Of a stretch of DNA of 21,095 nt, positions 1 through 6,335 are shown one piece after another. Position 1 is the stretch's first letter, and each line of letters begins with the position of its first letter. The DNA is from Acidobacteriota bacterium (lineage in GTDB: Bacteria; Acidobacteriota; Vicinamibacteria; Vicinamibacterales; UBA2999). The notes under the pieces are model-generated. The model ran no database searches and was not told the origin of the DNA. It saw only the letters and a list, made by a program, of their open reading frames with translations. The position numbers were made by a program, and so were the translations under genes. Location of the stretch: positions 1 through 21,095 of the forward strand of contig CANIBQ010000087.1 in assembly GCA_947465645.1 (NCBI GenBank). The letters run 5' to 3'.

Positions 1-559
1 CCTCGACGATCGCCCTGAGCGCGTCCGGCTGCGAGCGTCGCCCGGCCGAATACTGGATCACCGAGACGTCTGCGAACTGCCGCAGCAGGTCGACGCTCGC
101 CTGATGCACCTCGATCGCCTTGCGGTTGACGTACAAGGCGGCGTACGCCTGCTTGACGTGATCGACGACATCGCGCCCCTGCACCGCGATGTCGTTCGAG
201 GCAATCTCGGCGTCCTTGTCGGCGACCTTCGCACGAAGGTCGCGTTTGCCGCGACCAGGCAGCTCCTGGTTCAGCGCGAACATGTAGGAATAGGTGTTGA
301 GTGGGTTCACGGTGTTGATCGGCCACTGCCAGACCTGCGCTTCGAGGGTGGGCGGCACCAGAAACCGCTCTCGTGCCGAGCCGAGCCGGGCCGTTTCGAA
401 CTGCCGCCGCAGCACCAGGAGTGTGGGGTTGGCGGCCATCGCCTCTTCGATCGCCGCACGCACGCTCAGCGTCGCCTGCCCGCTGCGAATCGAGAGAGGC
501 ACCTGCGCGAACGCGGCGATTGGAAGCGTCAGAAGGATGAGAACGTAGAGATACAACAC
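1..559 (-). CDS. TolC-family outer-membrane efflux channel, C-terminal part beyond window
   Basis: The reading frame was obtained by translating the reverse complement. It opens with GTG at 559 behind an AGAGGTGATC ribosome site and stays open to the window edge, giving about 186 residues. A signal peptide occupies residues 1-18 (hydrophobic LYLYVLILLTLPIAAFA, cleavage before Gln19). Next comes a TolC-type helical repeat start (SVRAAIEEAMAANPTL), then a motif ending LNQELPGRGKRDLRAKV, followed by a long charged helix. That pattern fits the CusC/CzcC branch, the outer-membrane factor of tripartite heavy-metal RND pumps, which would join an adaptor and an RND pump encoded further left. The metal specificity cannot be read from this part. 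It follows the Cys-rich gene by 68 bp and is probably cotranscribed with it. An in-frame TTG directly follows the GTG, so the start could shift by one codon. Confidence 0.85.
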   Translation of the reverse strand, partial: MLYLYVLILLTLPIAAFAQVPLSIRSGQATLSVRAAIEEAMAANPTLLVLRRQFETARLGSARERFLVPPTLEAQVWQWPINTVNPLNTYSYMFALNQELPGRGKRDLRAKVADKDAEIASNDIAVQGRDVVDHVKQAYAALYVNRKAIEVHQASVDLLRQFADVSVIQYSAGRRSQPDALRAIVE

Positions 560-627
560 GGATCACCTCTGAAGCGATCGCGTACATGCGACCGCAACGG
601 AAAAGAGTTTCCCTGGAGAGAGGTGCC

Positions 628-993
628 TTAGAGGCGGAAGGCGGAGTCGAACAGGTAGATGGGTACACCCCTGGACGGAGGCCAGAGGCGGGCCGACGGT
701 GGCGTGTCATCGCGGCTGATGGTCAGCACGATCGGCTCGGAGAGGGGAAGCACGACGAAGGACGTGACCGGGGCGAGCGGCGCGACCGCGCGTGCGGCCG
801 CCCGAAGTTTCCTCAACTGCGGACCCTGCCCCTCGCAGCAATCAGGGGCCACCGAGCCGCACTCGTGAGCCAGCCAGGCACAACACGCCATCTGCGCGGC
901 CGCGCGCTCCAGTCCCATCACCGATGTGACCGCGAAGAGCGCGATGAGGACCAGTGACAGTCCGGCGCGCACGAATCGGCGGTGGGGTCGCAT
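628..993 (-). CDS. small Cys-rich exported protein heading efflux operon
   Basis: This frame encodes 121 residues. A signal-peptide-like N-terminus (MRPHRRFVRAG, then a hydrophobic run to about residue 34) is followed by a short Cys-rich patch with Cys37, Cys38, Cys45, Cys52 and Cys53 plus His43, then a Pro-rich tail ending PIYLFDSAFRL. The frame is open back to a TTG at 1062, but the ATG at 993 sets the signal peptide properly and sits just below a good promoter, so I chose it. I recognise no named family. From recall, small proteins with a similar tail often precede CusC/CzcC-type channel genes, which fits the gene 68 bp downstream. A periplasmic metal-binding role for the Cys/His patch is inference. 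Confidence 0.7.
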   Translation of the reverse strand: MRPHRRFVRAGLSLVLIALFAVTSVMGLERAAAQMACCAWLAHECGSVAPDCCEGQGPQLRKLRAAARAVAPLAPVTSFVVLPLSEPIVLTISRDDTPPSARLWPPSRGVPIYLFDSAFRL

Positions 994-997
994 TGCA

Positions 998-1031
998 GGC
1001 TCATTCTCTTGTGAGCCGGGAGGCGTGTCAA
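998..1031 (-). promoter_or_regulatory. sigma70-like promoter of the efflux operon, nearly leaderless
   Basis: On the minus strand TTGACA (1031-1026) and GAGAAT (1008-1003) are separated by 17 bp, a near-consensus -35 and a fair -10. Only 9 bases lie between the -10 and the ATG at 993, so the mRNA would be leaderless or nearly so, in keeping with the lack of a clear ribosome site. A 6-bp inverted repeat GGCTCA/TGAGCC (998-1003 and 1012-1017) overlaps the -10. Confidence 0.5.
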
Positions 1032-1036
1032 ACCGT

Positions 1037-1070
1037 CCGTACCTGAAGGGTTTCTGAAGCAATTGTCAGA
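1037..1070 (-). promoter_or_regulatory. putative response-regulator operator, copy 1
   Basis: On the minus strand the block reads TCTGA-C-AA-TTG, then CTTCAGA-AACC, then CTTCAGG-TAC-GG. The two CTTCAG half-sites are 11 bp apart start to start, the period typical of OmpR/PhoB-family binding sites. The block lies just upstream of the -35 of the efflux-operon promoter and also about 35 bp before the divergent lipoprotein start. A second copy with the same spacing is at 2931-2964. The regulator is not in the window. Confidence 0.55.
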
Positions 1071-1104
1071 GGAACGCGCGATTTGTGAATGGTATGCTCC
1101 CGGC

Positions 1105-2397
1105 ATGCCGATGAATCGACCTCTCCTTTCGACCGCCCTGTTCATCGCTGCGACGATCGTCACCGCGGCGTGCGGGGGAAGTGAGCCCGGCGGCGGCGCC
1201 AGCAACACCCCCGCGGCGGCGCCCCCGGCTTGGACCGTGACCGTCACGCCAGCCACCGGCCCGGCGGGCGCCAACAGCAGCCTGCCGCAGCTCACCTCGT
1301 CGGACCGCGGCGTGATTCTCAGCTGGATCGAGCAGAGCGGCCAGTCGACCTCGACGCTGAGGTTCGCCGAGCGCACCGCGGCGGGATGGTCCGCGCCGAT
1401 GACCATCTCGTCGGCCGACAACTGGTTTCTGAGCTACGCCGATCCGCCCAACGTGCTGCGTCGGCCCGATGGCACGCTGGTCGCCAACTGGCAGGTGTCG
1501 ACCAATCCCCTGCTCGAAGGGTCGGACCTGAACATCACCTACTCGAAGGACAACGGCAAGACCTGGGCGAGGCCGTTCCTCCCGCATCACGACGGCACCA
1601 AGGGACAGCACGCCTTCCCCTCGTTCTTCAATCTGCCGGACAACGGGCTCGGGGTGATATGGGTCGACGCGCGCGCGCAGGCGGCCAACCCCGAAGACCT
1701 GGACGCGTCGTACAGCGTCCGTTACGCGGCGTTCGATTCGGCGTGGAAACGGACCGCCGAGGGCGAGATCGATCCGAGGACGTGTGAATGCTGCTCGACG
1801 AGCGCCGCCGTGACCTCCGACGGCGTGATCGCTGCCTTCCGCGACCGCGTCGGCACCGACACGGAAGTTCGCGACATCGCGGTGTCTCGGTTCGAGAACG
1901 GCACGTGGACCGCCCCCGCGATCGTGCACAACGACAATTTCGAGACCTATTCCTGTCCGGTCAACGGGCCGATGGTCAGCGCCCGCGATCGGCAGGCGGT
2001 CGTCGCGTGGTTCACGGTGAAGGACAAGGTGGGACAGGCATGGGCCGCGTTCACCAACGACGCCGGCCGCACCTGGGGCATGCCGATCCGGATCGATGAT
2101 GCCGGATCGCTCGGCCGCGTGGACGTGGAGCTGCTGGCCGATGGATCGGCCGCGGCGACCTGGGTGGAATTTGCCGACAAGCGCGGGCAGTTCCGTCTGC
2201 GCCGCATCGAGCCATCGGGGATGAAGTCGGCGCCGATCAACGTCGCCGGCGTCGAAGGCAGCAGCTCCAGCGGCTTTCCGCGCATGGCGGTCCAGGGCAA
2301 CGAGCTGGTGTTCGCCTGGACCGAGAGTGGGGTGAAGGCCGACAACTCCACCACATTCCAGGTGCACACCGCGACGGCGTCGCTGCCCACCAGATAA
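1105..2397 (+). CDS. sialidase-like Asp-box (BNR) lipoprotein with CxCC motif
   Basis: Residues are numbered from Met at 1111 (428 aa); the ATG at 1105 is two codons earlier and equally possible. The frame is open further upstream, but only these starts give a clean signal peptide. The N-terminus is a lipoprotein signal (MNRPLLSTALFIAATIVTAA-Cys21, a slightly atypical lipobox) followed by a Gly/Ser/Pro linker. The rest looks like a six-bladed beta-propeller with two clear Asp boxes, SKDNGKTW (145-152) and TNDAGRTW (315-322), as in sialidase/BNR proteins. A CECC motif (Cys225, Cys227, Cys228) and CPVNGP with Cys282 appear, from recall, to be conserved in a bacterial subgroup of these propellers. 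They are unnecessary for sialidase activity and could bind metal. True sialidase activity is not shown. It diverges from a probable metal-efflux operon and ends at a strong terminator. Confidence 0.8.
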   Translation: MPMNRPLLSTALFIAATIVTAACGGSEPGGGASNTPAAAPPAWTVTVTPATGPAGANSSLPQLTSSDRGVILSWIEQSGQSTSTLRFAERTAAGWSAPMTISSADNWFLSYADPPNVLRRPDGTLVANWQVSTNPLLEGSDLNITYSKDNGKTWARPFLPHHDGTKGQHAFPSFFNLPDNGLGVIWVDARAQAANPEDLDASYSVRYAAFDSAWKRTAEGEIDPRTCECCSTSAAVTSDGVIAAFRDRVGTDTEVRDIAVSRFENGTWTAPAIVHNDNFETYSCPVNGPMVSARDRQAVVAWFTVKDKVGQAWAAFTNDAGRTWGMPIRIDDAGSLGRVDVELLADGSAAATWVEFADKRGQFRLRRIEPSGMKSAPINVAGVEGSSSSGFPRMAVQGNELVFAWTESGVKADNSTTFQVHTATASLPTR

Positions 2398-2427
2398 AAA
2401 AAGGGCGGGTCCGTGGACCCGCCCTTT
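2396..2427. terminator. bidirectional intrinsic terminator between convergent genes
   Basis: A perfect inverted repeat pairs 2400-2412 with 2415-2427, leaving a practical 12-bp stem with a CGTG loop. An A-tract (2396-2402) gives a 7-U tail for minus-strand transcripts; TTT follows the stem on the plus strand. It sits 36 bp beyond the DUF6152 stop and immediately after the lipoprotein stop, so it can end both convergent genes, more strongly on the minus strand. Confidence 0.9.
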
Positions 2428-2463
2428 CTGAACGTTCGCGGAGACCTTCAGGCCTCCGGAGCT

Positions 2464-2862
2464 CTAATCGACGACTTCGCCGGGCTTGGCACCCCAACCG
2501 AATCCGTCCTTCGGACGGCGGAGGCTGACCATCCGAATGCGATGGTCCGCGGGATTGCGTCCCGGTGATCCGCTGATGACGACGACGTCGCCAGGCTTCA
2601 GGGTTTCCCTGGTGACACCCTGACCGCCAAGCTGTCCGGCGCCGCCCCATTCGATCGCGTAGCGCACGTTCTGGCCATCCCTGCCCTTCACCATGACGTG
2701 CACGAAGGAGTGCGGATTGCGGAACAGGAACTGCACCAGCTCGCCTTCAACGGTGACGGTCTGGTCTTCGAGGTAGGTGGCCGCGAAAGAGTGATGGGCG
2801 TACGCTGCGGTACCCAGCGCACATGATCCGGCGACAAGCAGAACAACCAGAAGACGCTTCAT
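2464..2862 (-). CDS. DUF6152 family exported protein
   Basis: This frame encodes 132 residues. A classic Sec signal peptide (MKRLLVVLLVAGSCALGTAAYA) is cut before His23, so the mature protein starts HHSFAATYLEDQ, the hallmark opening of the DUF6152 family. A compact beta-rich domain follows, resembling a small OB-like fold (VEGELVQFLFRNPHSFVHV, then LKPGDVVVISGSPGRNP). Function is unknown; it should be periplasmic. The mature N-terminal His-His could form an ATCUN-like or other metal site, which is inference only. The ATG is preceded by a strong GTAGGGAGGGAC ribosome site. The promoter region carries the second copy of the 34-bp block found in front of the efflux operon, suggesting shared control. 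Confidence 0.88.
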   Translation of the reverse strand: MKRLLVVLLVAGSCALGTAAYAHHSFAATYLEDQTVTVEGELVQFLFRNPHSFVHVMVKGRDGQNVRYAIEWGGAGQLGGQGVTRETLKPGDVVVISGSPGRNPADHRIRMVSLRRPKDGFGWGAKPGEVVD

Positions 2863-2897
2863 ACGGTCCCTCCCTACAGCCCCAGCCGATCCCAGAA

Positions 2898-2934
2898 ATT
2901 CTGAGAAATATTACCCGAATCGAGGTCGGGCCAA
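2898..2934 (-). promoter_or_regulatory. putative promoter of the DUF6152 gene
   Basis: Minus-strand TTGGCC (2934-2929) and TAATAT (2913-2908), spaced 15 bp, are a candidate pair with a short spacer. An alternative -10, CAGAAT (2903-2898), lies 32 bp after the last operator half-site. That nearly matches the 33 bp between the same half-site and GAGAAT at the efflux promoter. I cannot choose between the two. Confidence 0.4.
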
Positions 2935-2964
2935 GCCTGAAGACTCTCTGAAGTTTTTTTCAGA
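2931..2964 (-). promoter_or_regulatory. putative response-regulator operator, copy 2
   Basis: Minus-strand reading: TCTGA-A-AA-AAA, CTTCAGA-GAGT, CTTCAGG-CTT-GG. It matches copy 1 (1037-1070) at every half-site base with identical 11-bp spacing and differs only in the linkers. It lies 68 bp upstream of the DUF6152 start, in the same orientation relative to its gene as copy 1. The first and second half-sites can also pair as a TCTGAA/TTCAGA hairpin (2947-2952 with 2959-2964). Confidence 0.55.
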
Positions 2965-3020
2965 ATTGCCAGGTGCCACTAGTGACGCGTACACGCATGA
3001 GAACTCGCGTATTACATGGG

Positions 3021-4715
3021 TCATCGGGCCCGTGCCAAAAGCTCGTCTGCCGTTACGAATCGCGGCTCGATGTCCACCGGCACGTCCTTCAGGCGGTCGA
3101 GGACGACCTGCACCGGCGGACGTACGATCGCCAGCTTCTCGATCATCTGCACCGCGTCGCCATACCCGCCCACCGCCTGCATCGTCAGGATGTCGCGCGT
3201 GAGGTTGACGACGTTGTCCTTGATCTTCGACGGATCGATCGCGAACGTGCCGTCGGCGTTCACGGTGACGCCGCCGTTGTCGAGGAAATAGTTCAACTGG
3301 ATCGCCACGCCGCGGCCGTGCGCCTCGTTGATCCCGAACCGGATCGATCGGAACATCGACGCCAGGTACGTCGTGTACATCGTCTGCTCGTACCGTTTCC
3401 CGAGCTGGCCCTTGTCGACGAGGAACTGCAGGGCGAACAGCCCAGAGATGTCGGCCTTGGCCTCCTCGATGGCGCTGTAGGTGTCCTTGAATTCCTGGCG
3501 AACGGTGGTCGCGCGGCCGTCGACGGTGATGTTGTGCGGCCCGAGACCGTGCATCAGCTCGTGCATCAGGATGTGGGTGAAGAACGCATCGAAGGCGACG
3601 TTCGCCTGATCGGCCGCCGTGAGCGCCACCTTCGAAATCGGCTGGAGGACCATCGTGAACTTGGCCTCCTGGTTGTTCTTCAGCATCACACGCTTGCTGC
3701 CCTTCTCGGCGACGACGCGCTCGTCGTTGGGCAGGTTGAAGGCGGCGGTCTGCACGCCGCGATTGGCGTCACCCGACGAGAACACCGTGTTGACGACGCG
3801 GATGGGCGCCAGCGCCCCGAGCCTGGGGTTGCGGAACTTCGGGTCGATCGGCAGGTTGTCCTCGATGCCCTGCAACTCGGCGCCGAAGCGGGCCAGCTTG
3901 TTCGACTCCACCTCGTCGCGTACGGTGATGAACGCCTCGAACGCGGCCTTGTAGTTGAACCACTCGTCCTCGTACACCTCGTACGGTCCGATGGTCGGCT
4001 CGAGGCTCGCGTCGAGCTCCATCCAGGCGACATCGCTGGCGTAGTAGTCGTTGCTGATCAGGGCGTCCGCGCGCTTCTCGAGGAAGGCCCTGAGCGTCGG
4101 CTGCTGCGTGAGCGCCGCGGCCTCGCGCAGGAGCGACGCCACGTGGGCGACTTCGCCCTGGTACTCGACGCTGTACGGCACCGCGAGGAACGTGCCGTCG
4201 GGCCCGCGCCGAATCGTCGTGAAGAAGCCGGTCGCGCGCGCGCGCTCCGCCGGCGACAACGTCTTCAGCCAGGCCTCGACCTCCGGCTTGGTCGCGCCCG
4301 CCGGATAGAAGTTTCCCTGCGGCGGCTTGGGCGGCGCGCCCTCCACGAACGTCTCGTTCTCGTCGAGCCGCGACCACGGTCCCTTGTTGAGGAGGAAGTA
4401 GTGCAGGCGCGCGCGCCCGACGTCAGACGTGTCGCGCAGCAGGTCGAGCAGCATCGTTTCGTTGCCCTCCCACACCTGCCGAAGGTAGAGCGCGTCGAAC
4501 ACCTTGGCTGCTTCGATCAGCTTGGCGAGCGCCTGCCGCTCGTTCGGCGGCAGCGTCGAGATGTCGGCGGTGAGGTCAACCGGTGCGAAGCGCGCGGTCA
4601 TGGTCGTCAGCTTTTGCAGCATGGGATCACTTTGAGAGGCCGAGGGCGGAGCGGGTTGCGGCGAGCGGCACCCGGCGCCAAGTGCGAGGGCGAGAACCAC
4701 GCACGCTTTTTTCAT
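3021..4715 (-). CDS. M49-like (dipeptidyl-peptidase III family) zinc metallopeptidase lipoprotein
   Basis: This frame encodes 564 residues. A lipoprotein signal (MKKACVVLALALGAG-Cys16) precedes a Ser/Pro linker. The catalytic region has HELMHG (His385, Glu386, His389) followed by GPHN and, 28 residues on, EEAKAD (Glu417/Glu418), matching the zinc site of the DPP III/M49 relatives that have HExxH rather than HExxGH, as in plant Nudix hydrolase 3. The family cleaves dipeptides from short peptides, but here the enzyme would be anchored in the envelope and its substrate is unknown. The start is fixed by the signal peptide and by the TGATG overlap with yqgE; the frame itself runs open far upstream through yqgE. 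It is the last gene of the acnA-queG-yqgE block, with no obvious terminator after it. Confidence 0.85.
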   Translation of the reverse strand: MKKACVVLALALGAGCRSPQPAPPSASQSDPMLQKLTTMTARFAPVDLTADISTLPPNERQALAKLIEAAKVFDALYLRQVWEGNETMLLDLLRDTSDVGRARLHYFLLNKGPWSRLDENETFVEGAPPKPPQGNFYPAGATKPEVEAWLKTLSPAERARATGFFTTIRRGPDGTFLAVPYSVEYQGEVAHVASLLREAAALTQQPTLRAFLEKRADALISNDYYASDVAWMELDASLEPTIGPYEVYEDEWFNYKAAFEAFITVRDEVESNKLARFGAELQGIEDNLPIDPKFRNPRLGALAPIRVVNTVFSSGDANRGVQTAAFNLPNDERVVAEKGSKRVMLKNNQEAKFTMVLQPISKVALTAADQANVAFDAFFTHILMHELMHGLGPHNITVDGRATTVRQEFKDTYSAIEEAKADISGLFALQFLVDKGQLGKRYEQTMYTTYLASMFRSIRFGINEAHGRGVAIQLNYFLDNGGVTVNADGTFAIDPSKIKDNVVNLTRDILTMQAVGGYGDAVQMIEKLAIVRPPVQVVLDRLKDVPVDIEPRFVTADELLARAR

Positions 4716-5266
4716 CAGTGCACCCCCGAGCTTGTCTGCAGCGCGGCGGGGTCGGCGCCGAGCCGCCGGATGGCGGCCTCCCACATCTGCTCGGGCTCGA
4801 CGCCGAAGATCAACGCCGGATCGACGTCCAGGGTCAGCCACCCCGACGCCGCGATTTCCTTGTCGAGCTGCCCCGGTCCCCACCCCGCGTAGCCAATCAT
4901 CACGCGTGCGCGAGGCGTGGGCGGCGCCTGCAGCACCTGCAGCGTCAGCTCTTTCGAGGCAGACAACAGCACGCCCGGACAGACTTCCCGCTGCTCGTCG
5001 TCGGGCCCCTGTGCCTCGGACATCAGCACCCAGGTGCGCTGCGGCTCCACAGGTCCGCCAAGCCAGAGACGGAGCTCCGGGTCGACGCGTACCGGGGGAT
5101 CGGTCTTGATCATCGTCCAGGCAGGCTCGTCCATCTGGCGGTTGACGACCAGCCCGAATGCACCCTTGTCGGTGTAATCGCACAGCAGCACGACCGTTTG
5201 CGCGAAATTCGGATCGGCCATCTGCGGCATCGAGAGAAGAAGGATTGGAGCGGTACCGGAGGCCAT
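4715..5266 (-). CDS. yqgE: YqgE/AlgH family protein (UPF0301)
   Basis: This frame encodes 183 residues, the normal family length of about 185. Family landmarks are all present: LLSMPQMADPNFAQTVVLLC near the start, GAFGLVVNR (about 36-44), LGGPV, and GYAGWGPGQLDKEI followed by SGWL. Members are small cytosolic proteins of unclear role; AlgH was first linked to alginate regulation in Pseudomonas. I chose ATG at 5266 because it begins where family members begin and follows GGGGGTAAG, which overlaps the queG stop region. It starts 10 bp after queG and its stop overlaps the next start as TGATG. Confidence 0.93.
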   Translation of the reverse strand: MASGTAPILLLSMPQMADPNFAQTVVLLCDYTDKGAFGLVVNRQMDEPAWTMIKTDPPVRVDPELRLWLGGPVEPQRTWVLMSEAQGPDDEQREVCPGVLLSASKELTLQVLQAPPTPRARVMIGYAGWGPGQLDKEIAASGWLTLDVDPALIFGVEPEQMWEAAIRRLGADPAALQTSSGVH

Positions 5267-5276
5267 TGGTTCAATC

Positions 5277-6335
5277 TTACCCCCGACGCCGCGACCACTC
5301 GACGTGCTGTTGCACCATCGGATCCCTCGCGGAGGGCCGGCCGGTGCTCGATTCCTCGAGCGCCGCGCGCGCATCGGCGTCGCCGCTGTTGCCGATGGCC
5401 ACCGCCAGGTTGCGGCGCAGGCCGGTCAGCTTCGCGCGGGTCATCGGTCCGCCCTTGATGAGCGCGCGGAGGTCGGCGTCAGGCGTCCGCCACAGGTCGG
5501 CGAGGCGCGGCGCGCGGAGTCCGGGGCGGGGCTGCCACGCGGTATCACCGGATTGCGGGGGTACGTCGTTATAGGGACACACGTCCTGGCAGATGTCGCA
5601 GCCGTAGACATGCGTGCCGAGCGCGACGCGATGTTCGTCGGGTATGCCCGCCTTGAGCTCGATCGTGAGGTACGAGAGGCAGCGCGTCGAATCGAGTACG
5701 CCGGGTTCGACCAGCGCGCCCGTGGGACACGCGTCGAGGCATCGTGTGCAGGAGCCGCACTGCTCCAACCCCTGCGTATCCGGATCGAGTGGCAGCGTGC
5801 AGATGATTTCCGAGAGAAACAGCCAGGACCCGAGCTCAGGGTTGATCAGGCAGGTATTCTTGCCAATCCATCCAAGTCCCGCGTATTGCGCATAGACGCG
5901 CTCCTGCACCGGACCGGTATCGACGTACGCGCAGGCGGCGAACGGCTCGGACGACTCGGTCCGCATCCAGGCGAGCAACGCGTCGAGCCGCGTCTTGAGG
6001 ACGTCGTGATAGTCGTCGCCCCACGCGTATCTCGAGATCTTCGCGACCTGAGTCCCGTCGACGCCAGAAACCTGAGTCCCCTCGTCAATGGGGTCTGACC
6101 CCACGGTGTTGTACAGAGTACCTGTGACGATGACGCTGCGGGCGCCGGGGACAACGGCGCGGACGTCGGCACGAAGGTCGGCGGAGCGGGGGATCCACTC
6201 CATCTCGCCCGCGTAGCCCCGCTCGATCCACGTCCGTAAGAACGAAAGCTCGGGAAAGTTCTCTGCGGGAGCGATTCCGCACAGATCAAACCCGAGCTCG
6301 GTGGCCTTCCGCTTGATTGCGTCGGATGTAATCAA
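5277..6335 (-). CDS. queG: epoxyqueuosine reductase QueG with small in-frame insertion
   Basis: This frame encodes 352 residues. QueG reduces epoxyqueuosine to queuosine in tRNA using cobalamin and two 4Fe-4S clusters. Visible are the catalytic Asp139 in [10 protein letters not shown], the cobalamin-domain stretch [12 protein letters not shown], and two ferredoxin-type clusters: [12 protein letters not shown] (Cys193, 196, 199, 203) and CDICQDVCP (Cys246, 249, 253), plus Cys219. A HEAT-like C-terminal tail ([16 protein letters not shown]) completes the long form. The start is TTG at 6335, overlapping the acnA stop as TTGA with GAGG just upstream, so it is translationally coupled. Odd feature: residues 77-96 carry a duplicated GTQV and a palindrome-encoded VGSDP, apparently a repeat inserted in frame in a loop before ISRYA. 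Catalytic residues are unaffected. Confidence 0.95.
   Translation of the reverse strand: MITSDAIKRKATELGFDLCGIAPAENFPELSFLRTWIERGYAGEMEWIPRSADLRADVRAVVPGARSVIVTGTLYNTVGSDPIDEGTQVSGVDGTQVAKISRYAWGDDYHDVLKTRLDALLAWMRTESSEPFAACAYVDTGPVQERVYAQYAGLGWIGKNTCLINPELGSWLFLSEIICTLPLDPDTQGLEQCGSCTRCLDACPTGALVEPGVLDSTRCLSYLTIELKAGIPDEHRVALGTHVYGCDICQDVCPYNDVPPQSGDTAWQPRPGLRAPRLADLWRTPDADLRALIKGGPMTRAKLTGLRRNLAVAIGNSGDADARAALEESSTGRPSARDPMVQQHVEWSRRRG
6046..6103. repeat. REP-like palindrome plus duplicated 11-mer inside queG
   Basis: TGGGGTCTGACCCCA (6089-6103) is a near-perfect palindrome of a type I recall as widely dispersed in bacterial genomes. Beside it ACCTGAGTCCC occurs twice (6046-6056 and 6070-6080), 24 bp apart, exactly eight codons. 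Together they encode an extra loop of about 10 residues relative to typical QueG, leaving the frame intact. Confidence 0.6.

Noticed and set aside
1066..2367. Minus-strand frame of 433 codons
   Set aside because: Antisense to the propeller lipoprotein, which has Asp boxes and a signal peptide; this frame has neither.
2947..2964. TCTGAA/TTCAGA hairpin with T-run considered as a terminator for the M49-like gene
   Set aside because: The stem is only 6 bp, the T-run is in the loop on the plus strand and reads as A on the minus strand; it is better explained as part of the operator.
2973..4892. Long plus-strand open frame of 639 codons
   Set aside because: It is antisense to the M49-like peptidase and yqgE, which have clear motifs; its translation is Arg/Glu/His/Leu-rich low-complexity typical of GC-rich shadows.
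4716..5183. N-terminal extension of the M49-like peptidase frame
   Set aside because: Open frame continues through yqgE but is out of frame with it and Arg/Ala-rich; the lipoprotein signal fixes the start at 4715.
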